A stretch of DNA of 44,273 nt from Ruminococcus sp. (GTDB lineage: Bacteria; Bacillota; Clostridia; Oscillospirales; Ruminococcaceae), in assembly GCA_017534595.1 (NCBI GenBank), contig JAFXVY010000071.1, positions 1-44,273 on the forward strand. Direction: 5' to 3'. The notes below the pieces were generated by a model, which was not told where the DNA came from, searched no databases, and saw only the letters and a program-made list of their open reading frames with translations. Positions 7,170-14,491 of the stretch are shown piece after piece (the stretch's first letter is position 1; each line of letters begins with the position of its first letter). Both the position numbers and the translations under genes were made by a program.

Positions 7170-8359
7170 ACCTCCGCTCCTTTCAGGAACTCGATGAACT
7201 GCTTGGCCGCACGCGGCGAACGCCCGCCCCTTGCAAGGGCAAACTGCTCCGCTCGGAGGAACAGCTCCTCCTCGGGCATATCCACGCCGTACTGCTGTGC
7301 AAGATCGCGCACGACTCTGAGATACAGCTCCTTGTCCGGCTTGCGGAAGATGACTCTCAGGCCGAAGCGCTCCGCAAGCGAGAGCAGCTCCTGCATCGTG
7401 TCGTTGCGGTGTACCTCGTCGCCCTCACGCGCCGAGAAGGTCTCCCGGACAAGGTGGCGGCGGTTGGAGGTCGCATAGATCGCAAGGTTCGAGGCCGTGG
7501 AAGAAACGCTCCCCTCGAGTATGGCCTTGAGCGCAGCGAAATCGTCGTCGTCCTCGGTAAAGGAAAGGTCGTCGATGAACACGATGAATTTCAGCGGGTT
7601 GCGGCTGATATGCCGCACGATGTTCGGTATCTCGTGGAGCTGGCGCTTCTTGAGCTCGATGAGCCTGAGCCCCTGCTCGGCATACTCGTTGGCTATCGCC
7701 TTGACCGTGGAGCTCTTGCCGGTGCCGCAGTCGCCGTAGAGCAGGACGTTGTTGGCGGGCTTGTCCCGCAGCAGAGCCATGGTGTTCGCTATGACCTCCT
7801 GCCGCTCCTGCTCGTAGCCGGAGAGCTGCGAGAGCCTTACGCTGTCGGGGTACTCCACCGGAACTATCTGCCCGTCCTTGACCACGAACACATGATACTT
7901 CGCATAGATGCCGTAGCCGTACTTCGCGATCTGCATAACTCTCTCGGCATAGATCTTCGAGAAGTCGAGAGCCTCGATCTCATAGCCGGGCATGAAGCCG
8001 TCGTAGCCGATTCGGCCTATCATCTCATCGCAGGGAATATGCGAGAGCTCCTCAAGAGTATAGAGCTCGTTTGCGAGACATTCCTCCACCTGCCTGCCGG
8101 CGTCGATGCCTTCGCCCTTGCGCAGCATATAGATATTCTCGTCCTCGAGCATGAGCCGCAGCAGATAAAGGGTCAGGCTGCCGCCGTCCTTGTAGAGCTC
8201 GGCGCAGAAGCTGCAATAGTCGCGCTGAGCCTGTGCGCGGTCGCCGCGGTCAAGGTCTGCGAGCGCAGCTATGAACAGCGCCAGCGCGGGATCGCTCTTG
8301 ATCTTTCTGAACACCACAAAGGTATCGAGCTTCTGGAGCATCAGCTTTATATCGGTCAT
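7166..8359 (-). CDS. DUF815-family AAA ATPase
   Basis: A 397-residue protein of the DUF815 family of P-loop ATPases. Walker A GDCGTGKSS is at 209-217, Walker B FIVFIDDLSF at about 258-267, and a sensor-like YATSNRRHL follows. An N-terminal region of about 180 residues precedes the ATPase domain, and the C-terminus carries an AAA lid (RSPRAAKQFIEFL). The cellular role of this family is poorly known. It begins 83 nt after the aspartate kinase gene and overlaps the downstream GNAT by 4 nt. A terminator (8390-8418) stands between it and the kinase gene, so expression depends on read-through or on a promoter I could not find. Confidence 0.88.
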   Translation of the reverse strand: MTDIKLMLQKLDTFVVFRKIKSDPALALFIAALADLDRGDRAQAQRDYCSFCAELYKDGGSLTLYLLRLMLEDENIYMLRKGEGIDAGRQVEECLANELYTLEELSHIPCDEMIGRIGYDGFMPGYEIEALDFSKIYAERVMQIAKYGYGIYAKYHVFVVKDGQIVPVEYPDSVRLSQLSGYEQERQEVIANTMALLRDKPANNVLLYGDCGTGKSSTVKAIANEYAEQGLRLIELKKRQLHEIPNIVRHISRNPLKFIVFIDDLSFTEDDDDFAALKAILEGSVSSTASNLAIYATSNRRHLVRETFSAREGDEVHRNDTMQELLSLAERFGLRVIFRKPDKELYLRVVRDLAQQYGVDMPEEELFLRAEQFALARGGRSPRAAKQFIEFLKGAEV

Positions 8360-8389
8360 AAGGCACCTCGTTTCTTTCGGTATAAAATA

Positions 8390-8418
8390 GGGTCTGCCGC
8401 AGGCATTACGGCAGACCC
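8390..8418 (-). terminator. terminator after aspartate kinase
   Basis: GGGTCTGCCG / CGGCAGACCC is a perfect 10-bp stem followed on the minus strand by TATTTTAT, 25 nt after the kinase stop codon. Confidence 0.75.
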
Positions 8419-8442
8419 GCTAACGGTCGTATATATTCTGTA

Positions 8443-9765
8443 TCAGAGCTGATGAACTACGAATATCTCGTAGATGCTCTTGATAGCAGCCTCAAAGTCC
8501 TTCTCGGCAACGCCGACGATGATGTTGAGCTCGGAGGAGCCCTGGTCGATCATCTTGACGTTCACATGGGCGTGAGCCAGTGCGGAGAAAATGCGTCCCG
8601 CAGTGCCTCTTGCCGACTTCATCGCTCTGCCGACTATGGCGATCAGCGCAAGATCGGTCTCGATGTCGATAGTGTCGGGGTGAACGTTTCTGTGGAGGCC
8701 CGAGAGTATCTCCTGCTCCTTGGGCTCGAACTCGGTCTGGTGAACGACGATGCTCATGGTGTCGATGCCGGAGGGCATATGCTCGAAGCTGATGCCGTTC
8801 TTCTCAAAGACCTCAAGCACTTTCCTGCCGAAGCCCAGCTCGGAGTTCATCATATCCTTCTCGATGTTGACTACCGTAAAGCCCTTCTTGCCGGCGATAC
8901 CGGTAATGGTGAAGGGAGGCTTCTGGGAAGTGCTCTCGACGATCATCGTACCGGGATCGTCGGGGGCGTTGGTGTTCTTGATATTGATGGCTATACCTGC
9001 CTTGCGCACGGGGAAGATAGCGTCCTCGTGGAGCACGGTAGCGCCCATATAGGAGAGCTCGCGGAGCTCCTTGTAGGTGATCGTGGTGATGGGCAGCGGA
9101 TCCTTTACGATCCTCGGGTCGGAGATCAGGAAGCCGGAAACATCCGTCCAGTTCTCGTAGAGGTCTGCGCCGACGGCAGCCGCAACGATAGAGCCTGTGA
9201 TATCCGAACCGCCGCGGGAGAAGGTCTTGACGGTGTCGTTGGGCATCGAACCGTAGAATCCGGGAACGACAGCCCTCTCGAGGCTCTTGAGCCTGTCGCC
9301 GAGAACCTTCTGGGTGCGCTCGGAATCGAACTCGCCGGAATCGGTGAAGAAGATCACCTCGCCTGCATCCACGAACTCATAGCCGAGATAGTTCGCCAGC
9401 ACGATACCGTTCAGGTACTCGCCCCTCGAGGCTGCGTAGTCACGGCCGGCCTTGCCGATGAAGCAAGCCTTGATCGTGTTGAACTCCTCGGTCAGATCGA
9501 GGTCGAGACCCAGCTCATCGATAATGTCGGTGTATCTTTCCTTTATCTTCTCAAACGCCTCAGCAAAGCCTTCCCTGCCCTTGGCGGCAAGGTCATAGCA
9601 GGCGTAGAGCATATCCGTTACCTTTGTGTCTGCGGAAAAGCGCTTTCCGGGAGCGGAGGGGACAACATAACGTCTCGCATCGTCGGCGTGGATGATATCC
9701 GCCACCTTGCGGAACTGCTCGGCACTTGCAAGCGAGCTGCCTCCGAATTTAACTACCTTGGTCAT
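8443..9765 (-). CDS. aspartate kinase (monofunctional, ACT-regulated)
   Basis: Aspartokinase (440 aa) phosphorylates aspartate at the head of lysine, threonine, methionine and diaminopimelate synthesis. The N-terminus MTKVVKFGGSSLAS carries the KFGGSS nucleotide/aspartate-binding signature; SRGGSDITGS and VLHEDAIFPVRKAGI are further kinase motifs. Two ACT regions follow (GFTVVNIEKDMMNSELGFG and ALIAIVGRAMKSARGTAG), so it is an allosteric enzyme. The ATG at 9765 follows AGGAG by 10 nt; 26 in-frame upstream codons contain the leader and lack a ribosome site. Overall length resembles the Bacillus YclM class. The effector (Lys or Thr) cannot be read from the sequence. Confidence 0.94.
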   Translation of the reverse strand: MTKVVKFGGSSLASAEQFRKVADIIHADDARRYVVPSAPGKRFSADTKVTDMLYACYDLAAKGREGFAEAFEKIKERYTDIIDELGLDLDLTEEFNTIKACFIGKAGRDYAASRGEYLNGIVLANYLGYEFVDAGEVIFFTDSGEFDSERTQKVLGDRLKSLERAVVPGFYGSMPNDTVKTFSRGGSDITGSIVAAAVGADLYENWTDVSGFLISDPRIVKDPLPITTITYKELRELSYMGATVLHEDAIFPVRKAGIAINIKNTNAPDDPGTMIVESTSQKPPFTITGIAGKKGFTVVNIEKDMMNSELGFGRKVLEVFEKNGISFEHMPSGIDTMSIVVHQTEFEPKEQEILSGLHRNVHPDTIDIETDLALIAIVGRAMKSARGTAGRIFSALAHAHVNVKMIDQGSSELNIIVGVAEKDFEAAIKSIYEIFVVHQL

Positions 9766-9847
9766 ATCAGCATTTCTCCTTTGGACTGCGCTGTTTCGCA
9801 CAGCATATAGTAAGGGTGCCGCCGCGAACACAGCGGGCAGCATTATT

Positions 9848-9877
9848 ATTATATATTATAGTGTCTCGATAAGTCAA
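9848..9877 (-). promoter_or_regulatory. promoter of aspartate kinase
   Basis: TTGACT (9872-9877) and TATAAT (9848-9853) with an 18-nt spacer on the minus strand; a second overlapping TATAAT is at 9855-9860. The roughly 75-nt leader has small GC-rich hairpins but is too short for a lysine riboswitch. Confidence 0.7.
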
Positions 9878-9964
9878 TGTGCATTTTGCAGATTTTTAGT
9901 GAATTTTATTATGTGCGTTTGTGAAATACGCTTGTATTTCACCGGCGTACACTCTGCCGCCCGT

Positions 9965-9992
9965 CATATCCCGGGGACAAGCCGCATATAAT
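9965..9992 (+). promoter_or_regulatory. sigma-E-type sporulation promoter for spoIID
   Basis: CATATC (9965-9970), a 14-nt spacer and CATATAAT (9985-9992) match the mother-cell sigma-E consensus (KCATATT, 13-14 nt, CATACAAT) closely. It lies 55 nt before spoIID. In Bacillus subtilis spoIID is a known sigma-E target, so motif and gene agree. Confidence 0.75.
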
Positions 9993-10047
9993 GATAAGGG
10001 CAGCCCCCTGCCGCTGCCCAAATATCAAAGAATAAGGAAGTGCGGAT

Positions 10048-11022
10048 ATGAAAGGAAAGCTGCTGCTCACAGGCATACTGACCGCAGCTGTCATACTGCT
10101 GCCGCTGATAAGTCTGCTGGCGGACAGACATCCCGCCGAGCCCGCTGACGTCGCCGACCCTGCCGCCGGGACAGTCGGCATAATGATCCGCGGCGAGAGG
10201 GTCACGCTGTCAATGAAGGACTATATCATCGGAGCCGTCGCGGCGCAGATGCCGGCCTCCCTGCCCGATGAGGCGCTGAAGGCTCAGGCCGTCCTCGCCC
10301 ACACCTACGCCCTGCGCAGGCATCAGGAGGAGCTGAGCTCCCCGACGGAGGCTCTGGGCGGTGCCGATATCGGCGACGACCCCGCTCTCTATCAGGCCTA
10401 TTTTACAAACGATGAGATCCGCGCCCTCTACGGCGTGGATACAGAGGCCGTTATGAAGCGGCTCGAAGCTGCGGCCTCCTACGCCCTCACCCGGACGCTG
10501 ACCTTTGAGGGTGAGCCGATCATAGCGGCGTTCCACCCGATCTCCTCCGGGATGACCGAGTCCGCACTTGATGCCTGGGGACAGAACATCCCCTACCTGA
10601 CGAGCGTACCCTCCGAAAGCGACGCCGAAGATCCTGCCTGTGCATCGTCCCTGACCCTCTCTGCCGACGAGCTTTACGTCAGGCTGACGGCTGCCTTCCC
10701 CGATCTTTCGATAAGCCGTGAGGGTCTGAGCGCCGAGGTGACACAGCGCAGCAAGGCGGGCTCCGCGCTGACCGTCTGCCTCTGCGGGGAGAGCTTCGTC
10801 CCGGGCAGGAGCTTTGCCGAGGCTGCGGGTCTCGCCTCCGCACACTTCGATATCATCGCGACAGCTGAAGGCTTTGAATTCAAATGCCTCGGCCGCGGGC
10901 ATCTTGTGGGGATGAGCCAGCTCGGTGCCGGAGCCATGGCAGCCTCCGGCGCCTCCGCAGATGAGATACTCGCCCACTACTTCCCGAATGCACTGCTGAG
11001 CTGTACGGAGCCCGCAGTATAG
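10048..11022 (+). CDS. spoIID: stage II sporulation protein D (SpoIID/LytB-type lytic transglycosylase)
   Basis: SpoIID (324 aa) is a membrane-anchored lytic transglycosylase that trims peptidoglycan during forespore engulfment. An N-terminal membrane anchor (about 4-25) is followed by the SpoIID domain: AAQMPASLPDEALKAQAVLA (about 65-84), FHPISSGMTESALDAWG, and the C-terminal GRGHLVGMSQLGAGAMA. One residue is odd: families normally read SEMPA at the catalytic Glu (Glu88 in B. subtilis), while here residue 67 is Gln (codon CAG, 10246-10248). This could reduce or abolish glycan cleavage. The neighbours are unrelated; the promoter looks sigma-E-dependent. Confidence 0.93.
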   Translation: MKGKLLLTGILTAAVILLPLISLLADRHPAEPADVADPAAGTVGIMIRGERVTLSMKDYIIGAVAAQMPASLPDEALKAQAVLAHTYALRRHQEELSSPTEALGGADIGDDPALYQAYFTNDEIRALYGVDTEAVMKRLEAAASYALTRTLTFEGEPIIAAFHPISSGMTESALDAWGQNIPYLTSVPSESDAEDPACASSLTLSADELYVRLTAAFPDLSISREGLSAEVTQRSKAGSALTVCLCGESFVPGRSFAEAAGLASAHFDIIATAEGFEFKCLGRGHLVGMSQLGAGAMAASGASADEILAHYFPNALLSCTEPAV

Positions 11023-11059
11023 GGCGTCTGCGGGGGAGAAAAAATTTTTCTCAAAACAC

Positions 11060-11089
11060 TTGCATTTTTCTGAAAATATGTTATTATAT
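11060..11089 (+). promoter_or_regulatory. probable promoter of the ferredoxin gene
   Basis: TTGCAT (11060-11065) with TTATAT (11084-11089) at 18 nt; a perfect TATAAT at 11087-11092 would need a 21-nt spacer. The following leader has two compact hairpins, GGGTC-ATAC-GACCC and GCACGGC-TTCG-GCTGTGC, ending just before the AGGAGG ribosome site. Confidence 0.5.
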
Positions 11090-11175
11090 AATTAAGGCAG
11101 CGTGAGAGCTGTCATGGGTCATACGACCCGTCCGCACGGCTTCGGCTGTGCAGTAACATATAGGAGGTATTTGTT

Positions 11176-11346
11176 ATGGCTTATGTTATCGGCGAAGAGT
11201 GCATCGGCTGCGGTGCTTGCGTAGACGCATGTCCTGCAGGTGCTATCGAGATGGGCGACGGCAAGGCAGTTATCAATGCTGACACTTGCGTAGACTGCGG
11301 TTCCTGCGCAGCTACCTGCCCCGTAGAGGCTCCCAAGGCTGAGTAA
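11176..11346 (+). CDS. 2[4Fe-4S] ferredoxin
   Basis: A 56-residue bacterial-type ferredoxin. It has two complete four-cysteine cluster motifs: C9-IG-C12-GA-C15-VDA-C19-P and C38-VD-C41-GS-C44-AAT-C48-P, and is acidic, as clostridial ferredoxins are. The ATG follows TAGGAGG by 8 nt. It should act as a low-potential electron carrier, for example for the convergent indolepyruvate:ferredoxin oxidoreductase genes at 13898-16219; that pairing is inferred from proximity. A bidirectional terminator follows. Confidence 0.95.
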   Translation: MAYVIGEECIGCGACVDACPAGAIEMGDGKAVINADTCVDCGSCAATCPVEAPKAE

Positions 11347-11360
11347 TTGCACAAAGCAAA

Positions 11361-11388
11361 AGCCCGCACATCTGTGCGGGCTCTTTTT
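11361..11388. terminator. bidirectional terminator
   Basis: AGCCCGCACA-TC-TGTGCGGGCT followed by CTTTTTTT on the plus strand and by TTTTGCTTTG on the minus strand. It separates the convergent ferredoxin and ACT-domain genes. Confidence 0.9.
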
Positions 11389-11400
11389 TTATGCTCTGTT

Positions 11401-11832
11401 TTACATAGCGAGCAGCTCTTCCTGCGAGAGCAGATGATACTTGCCCTCGAAGGCCTGCTCCGCCTTCTCGTTGCTGTCGGCGCGGAGGATGAGATACGCT
11501 TCTCCGTTCTTCTCGCTGATGAATGCCGAGTACATATACTCAACGCTGACGTTGTTGTCATAGAGCAGCTGCATGGCTGCCGCGAGCCCGCCCGGACGGT
11601 CGGGTATGCGGATCGCCAGCACGCTCGTAACAGTGACGGCGCAGTTGCCCTCACGCAGAGCGGCAACGGCCTTGTCTGCGTCGTTTACGATAAGGCGCAG
11701 TATGCCGAAGTCCTTGGTATCGGCAACGCTCATGGCACGGATATTGATACCGTTCACCGCGAGCAGGTGTGTGATGTTGGAAAGCCGCCCGGGGCGGTTC
11801 TCCGCGAATATTGATAACTGCTTAACAGACAT
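11401..11832 (-). CDS. tandem ACT-domain protein
   Basis: A 143-residue protein made of two ACT domains (about 1-68 and 70-140), with the characteristic openings KQLSIFAENRPGRLSNIT and LAIRIPDRPGGLAAAM. ACT domains bind amino acids. There is no catalytic domain, so it is a stand-alone amino-acid-binding regulator. Such proteins commonly sit next to phenylacetate-CoA ligase and indolepyruvate oxidoreductase genes in anaerobes, as here; a role sensing aromatic amino acids is an inference from that context. The start ATG follows AAAGGAGATG by 7 nt. It is the last gene of the iorA-iorB-paaK cluster. Confidence 0.88.
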   Translation of the reverse strand: MSVKQLSIFAENRPGRLSNITHLLAVNGINIRAMSVADTKDFGILRLIVNDADKAVAALREGNCAVTVTSVLAIRIPDRPGGLAAAMQLLYDNNVSVEYMYSAFISEKNGEAYLILRADSNEKAEQAFEGKYHLLSQEELLAM

Positions 11833-11898
11833 TGTGGTACATCTCCTTTGTTTACAGAATGGGGCGGGATGATCTCCGCCGGTTTATGTTCCGTGGGC

Positions 11899-12405
11899 TC
11901 ACTGATCAGCCGTGAACAGCACCCAGAGCCCCTGCTGCGCCGCATGGCGGAAGAAGGGCACGGCGTCCTCAAGATACTCCCAGGAGTACTCCATATCCTC
12001 CTTCGAGCGGTCGGGGTAGTCGCTGCCGATCTGATCGTAGCCGCGTTTGAAGGCCTTGGCTGTAAGCTTTCCGAGCCCTTCCGCCAGCCGGGAGACCTCA
12101 AGGGGCGATTTTGCCGTGATGATATAGTCGTCGTATTCCTCGCCGTCGAAGTAGAGCAGCTCCCCGCCGAGTATGACCCCGCCAAGAGGGTAAGCCTTGC
12201 AGTCGAAGCAGAGTGAGCCGTCGGTGAGAGCGCGGTGAATCGCGTCCCACGACTTGTCGAGCTCGGCGGTGCGCTCAGGGTACTCCTCGAAGTAGAGCTC
12301 CTCAAGCTCCTCTGAGATATAGACAGGCCTCTGCTCCATAGGCAGGCTGCGGATATGGGAAACTATCTCCTCCGGCACGGCGAACAAAACACCGAGGCAG
12401 CTCAT
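11899..12405 (-). CDS. DUF1877 (YfbM-like) protein
   Basis: A 168-residue protein of the DUF1877 family, to which E. coli YfbM (about the same length) belongs. The N-terminal MSCLGVLFAVPEEIV and the LDKSWDAIHRALT segment are typical. The molecular function is unknown. Its ATG shares one base with the paaK stop (TAATG), so it is co-translated with paaK. It has no visible catalytic motif or membrane segment. Confidence 0.82.
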   Translation of the reverse strand: MSCLGVLFAVPEEIVSHIRSLPMEQRPVYISEELEELYFEEYPERTAELDKSWDAIHRALTDGSLCFDCKAYPLGGVILGGELLYFDGEEYDDYIITAKSPLEVSRLAEGLGKLTAKAFKRGYDQIGSDYPDRSKEDMEYSWEYLEDAVPFFRHAAQQGLWVLFTADQ

Positions 12406-13712
12406 TATACAAGGTTCCTCGTGTCGATGACGCGCTTGGCCTTGCCCTCGGAACGGGGGATAGAGTTGGGCTCGACGAGCCTGATCTTGGCCTTGATGCC
12501 GAGCACGGAGAGCATATCCTGACCGATCTTGCGCTCAAGCTCCTCGATCGAGCGGATAGTATCCGAGAACATCTCCTCGGTGAGCTCGACTCTGATCTCG
12601 AAGGTATCGGTATTGTTCTCGCGGCCGACGATGATCTGATAGTTCGGGCTGGCGTTGCTCATCTTGAGCAGCACGCTCTCGATCTGCGACGGGAACACGT
12701 TTACGCCGCGGATGATGAGCATATCGTCCGAGCGGCCCATGGGCTTCGCCATCTTGACGAGAGTTCTGCCGCAGGCGCACTTGCCTCTTGTCAGCACGCA
12801 GATATCGCGGGTGCGGTATCTGAGCAGCGGGAAGGCTTCCTTGGTTATCGCGGTGAACACCAGCTCGCCCTTTGTACCGTCGGGGAGCACCTCTCCGGTA
12901 TCGGGGTCGATGATCTCGGCGATGAAGTTATCCTCATTGATGTGCATACCCGTCTGGCATTCGCACTCGAAGGCCACGCCCGGACCGGAGGTCTCGGTCA
13001 GGCCGTAGATATCGTAAGCCTTGATGCCGAGGGACTTCTCGATCTCCTGACGCATTTCCTCTGTCCAGGGCTCGGCTCCGAAGATACCGGCCTTGAGCTT
13101 GAGGTCATCGGGGGACTTGCCCATCTTCTTCACGGTCTCGCCGATGTATGCGGCATAGGAGGGTGTGCAGCAGAGGATGGTAGCGCCCAGATCCTCCATG
13201 AACTGTATCTGCCTCTCGGTATTGCCCGAGGACATGGGCAGGGTCAGGCAGCCTACCTTGTGGGAGCCGCCGTCGAGACCCGCGCCGCCGGTGAACAGGC
13301 CGTAGCCGTAAGCCACCTGAACGACGTCCTCCTTGCTGCCGCCCGCAGCGGTGATGGCTCTTGCGGTGCAGTCGTTCCAAAGGTCAACGTCATGCTGAGT
13401 ATAGAAAGCAACAACTCGCTTGCCTGTGGTGCCGCTGGTGGAGTGTATACGGACACACTCGGAAAGCGGCTTTGCGAGCAGGCCGTAGGGATAAGCGTCC
13501 CTGAGGTCGGCCTTGGAGAGGAACGGCAGCTTGTGCAGATCCTCTATCCCTTTGATATCATCGGGCGTTACGCCCTTCTCTTCCATTTTTGCGCGGTAGT
13601 AGGGGACGTTGTCCCAGACGTGTCTGACCTGCTTGACGAGCCTTTCGCTCTGCAGAGCACGCATTTCTTCGGGTCCCATACATTCGATCTTTTCGTTCCA
13701 GTATTTGCCCAA
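12405..13712 (-). CDS. paaK: phenylacetate-CoA ligase family (aryl-CoA ligase)
   Basis: An adenylate-forming ligase (435 aa) of the PaaK type, which makes arylacetyl-CoA from an arylacetate, ATP and CoA. Visible are the P-loop STSGTTGKRV (about 92-101), IYGLTETSGPG, YRTRDIC, and the C-terminal GRSDDMLIIRGVNVFPSQIE domain. The start codon is TTG, 7 nt after GGAGG; the next ATG is internal. It is clustered with iorA/iorB and an ACT protein: the IOR enzyme releases or uses aryl-CoA esters, so the ligase could feed or drain them. In rumen Ruminococcus, phenylacetate is known to be used for phenylalanine by reductive carboxylation, which fits. Exact substrate not proven. Confidence 0.92.
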   Translation of the reverse strand: MGKYWNEKIECMGPEEMRALQSERLVKQVRHVWDNVPYYRAKMEEKGVTPDDIKGIEDLHKLPFLSKADLRDAYPYGLLAKPLSECVRIHSTSGTTGKRVVAFYTQHDVDLWNDCTARAITAAGGSKEDVVQVAYGYGLFTGGAGLDGGSHKVGCLTLPMSSGNTERQIQFMEDLGATILCCTPSYAAYIGETVKKMGKSPDDLKLKAGIFGAEPWTEEMRQEIEKSLGIKAYDIYGLTETSGPGVAFECECQTGMHINEDNFIAEIIDPDTGEVLPDGTKGELVFTAITKEAFPLLRYRTRDICVLTRGKCACGRTLVKMAKPMGRSDDMLIIRGVNVFPSQIESVLLKMSNASPNYQIIVGRENNTDTFEIRVELTEEMFSDTIRSIEELERKIGQDMLSVLGIKAKIRLVEPNSIPRSEGKAKRVIDTRNLV

Positions 13713-13822
13713 CGGAATTCCTCCTTTAATTCTGCTGCACCGCAGCAGAGGTCTATAACTTATCCTGCCGTGTTGCAGGGATAATTCAGAATTTTCGCTT
13801 TAAATCATTAAAGCCATATACA

Positions 13823-13844
13823 GACAGGCGGAAAACCGCCTGTC
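13823..13844 (-). other. hairpin between iorB and paaK
   Basis: GACAGGCGG-AAAA-CCGCCTGTC, a perfect 9-bp stem without a T-run on either side. Two further small hairpins (CTGCTG..CAGCAG and CCTGC..GCAGG) lie between it and paaK in a 185-nt non-coding stretch. Possible internal terminator or mRNA processing/stability element that would change the ior:paaK ratio. Confidence 0.4.
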
Positions 13845-13872
13845 CTTATTCACACATACATTCTGTCACAAC

Positions 13873-13901
13873 GTAATTGTGCATTGTGCATTGACAATTA
13901 C
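13873..13901. repeat. short inverted repeat at iorB 3' end
   Basis: GTAATTGT-GCATTGTGCATTG-ACAATTAC: 8-bp arms around a direct repeat GCATTGTGCATTG. It overlaps the iorB stop codon. I recognise similar AATTGTGCATTGTGCATTG-type strings as dispersed intergenic repeats in clostridial genomes; function unknown. Confidence 0.45.
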
Positions 13902-14473
13902 TCCGCAGCTCTGCCGAGAGCGAAGGCCTTCTTGTTGAGCTCGAGGAACTTTGCGGGAACGCACTGCTCAAGGGCAGCCTGCCATACGCTTTCCTCAAAC
14001 TGCATCTTCTTGGATACAACGCCCATGAGCACTACGTTTGAAGCCTTTGCGGTGCCTGCCTGCTCGGCGAGGGTCAGCGCATCGACGGCGATAACGTCAA
14101 CGCCCTGCGCCTTGATCTTCTCGATGATGTCATCGGGATATACCGCTGCGCCGTTGATAACGGGCATGGGGTCGATCTTCTGGGTGGAGGTCACAAGATG
14201 ACCGCCCTTTTTCAGGAAAGGCAGCCAGCGTGCAGCCTCGAGCTGCTCAAAGCTGATGATTATATCCGCTTCGCCCTTTACGATAACGGGTGAGCTGACC
14301 TCGTCGCCGTACTTGACGTAGGTAACCACCGAGCCACCTCTCTGGCTCATGCCGTGTACCTCGCTGACCTTTACCTCAAAGCCCTGCGAGAGCAGCACGT
14401 TTCCGATTATACGCGATGCCAGCAGCGAGCCCTGTCCGCCCACGCCGACTATCATTATAGACTTTGTTTCCAT
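13898..14473 (-). CDS. iorB: indolepyruvate:ferredoxin oxidoreductase, beta subunit
   Basis: IorB (191 aa) is the smaller, gamma-type 2-oxoacid oxidoreductase subunit that pairs with IorA to oxidise aryl-pyruvates to aryl-acetyl-CoA with ferredoxin, or to run in reverse. The start MIVGVGGQGSLLASRIIG (about 7-24) is the family glycine-rich segment, and EVHGMSQRGGSVVTYVK is the diagnostic motif. It begins 18 nt after iorA in the same operon, with GAGGAG in between. Length is normal. Confidence 0.94.
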   Translation of the reverse strand: METKSIMIVGVGGQGSLLASRIIGNVLLSQGFEVKVSEVHGMSQRGGSVVTYVKYGDEVSSPVIVKGEADIIISFEQLEAARWLPFLKKGGHLVTSTQKIDPMPVINGAAVYPDDIIEKIKAQGVDVIAVDALTLAEQAGTAKASNVVLMGVVSKKMQFEESVWQAALEQCVPAKFLELNKKAFALGRAAE

Positions 14474-14491
14474 TATCTTCGCACTCCTCTC

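Noticed and set aside
9766-9847. Lysine riboswitch in front of aspartate kinase
   Set aside because: The leader is about 80 nt, far below the size of the L-box, and lacks its core.
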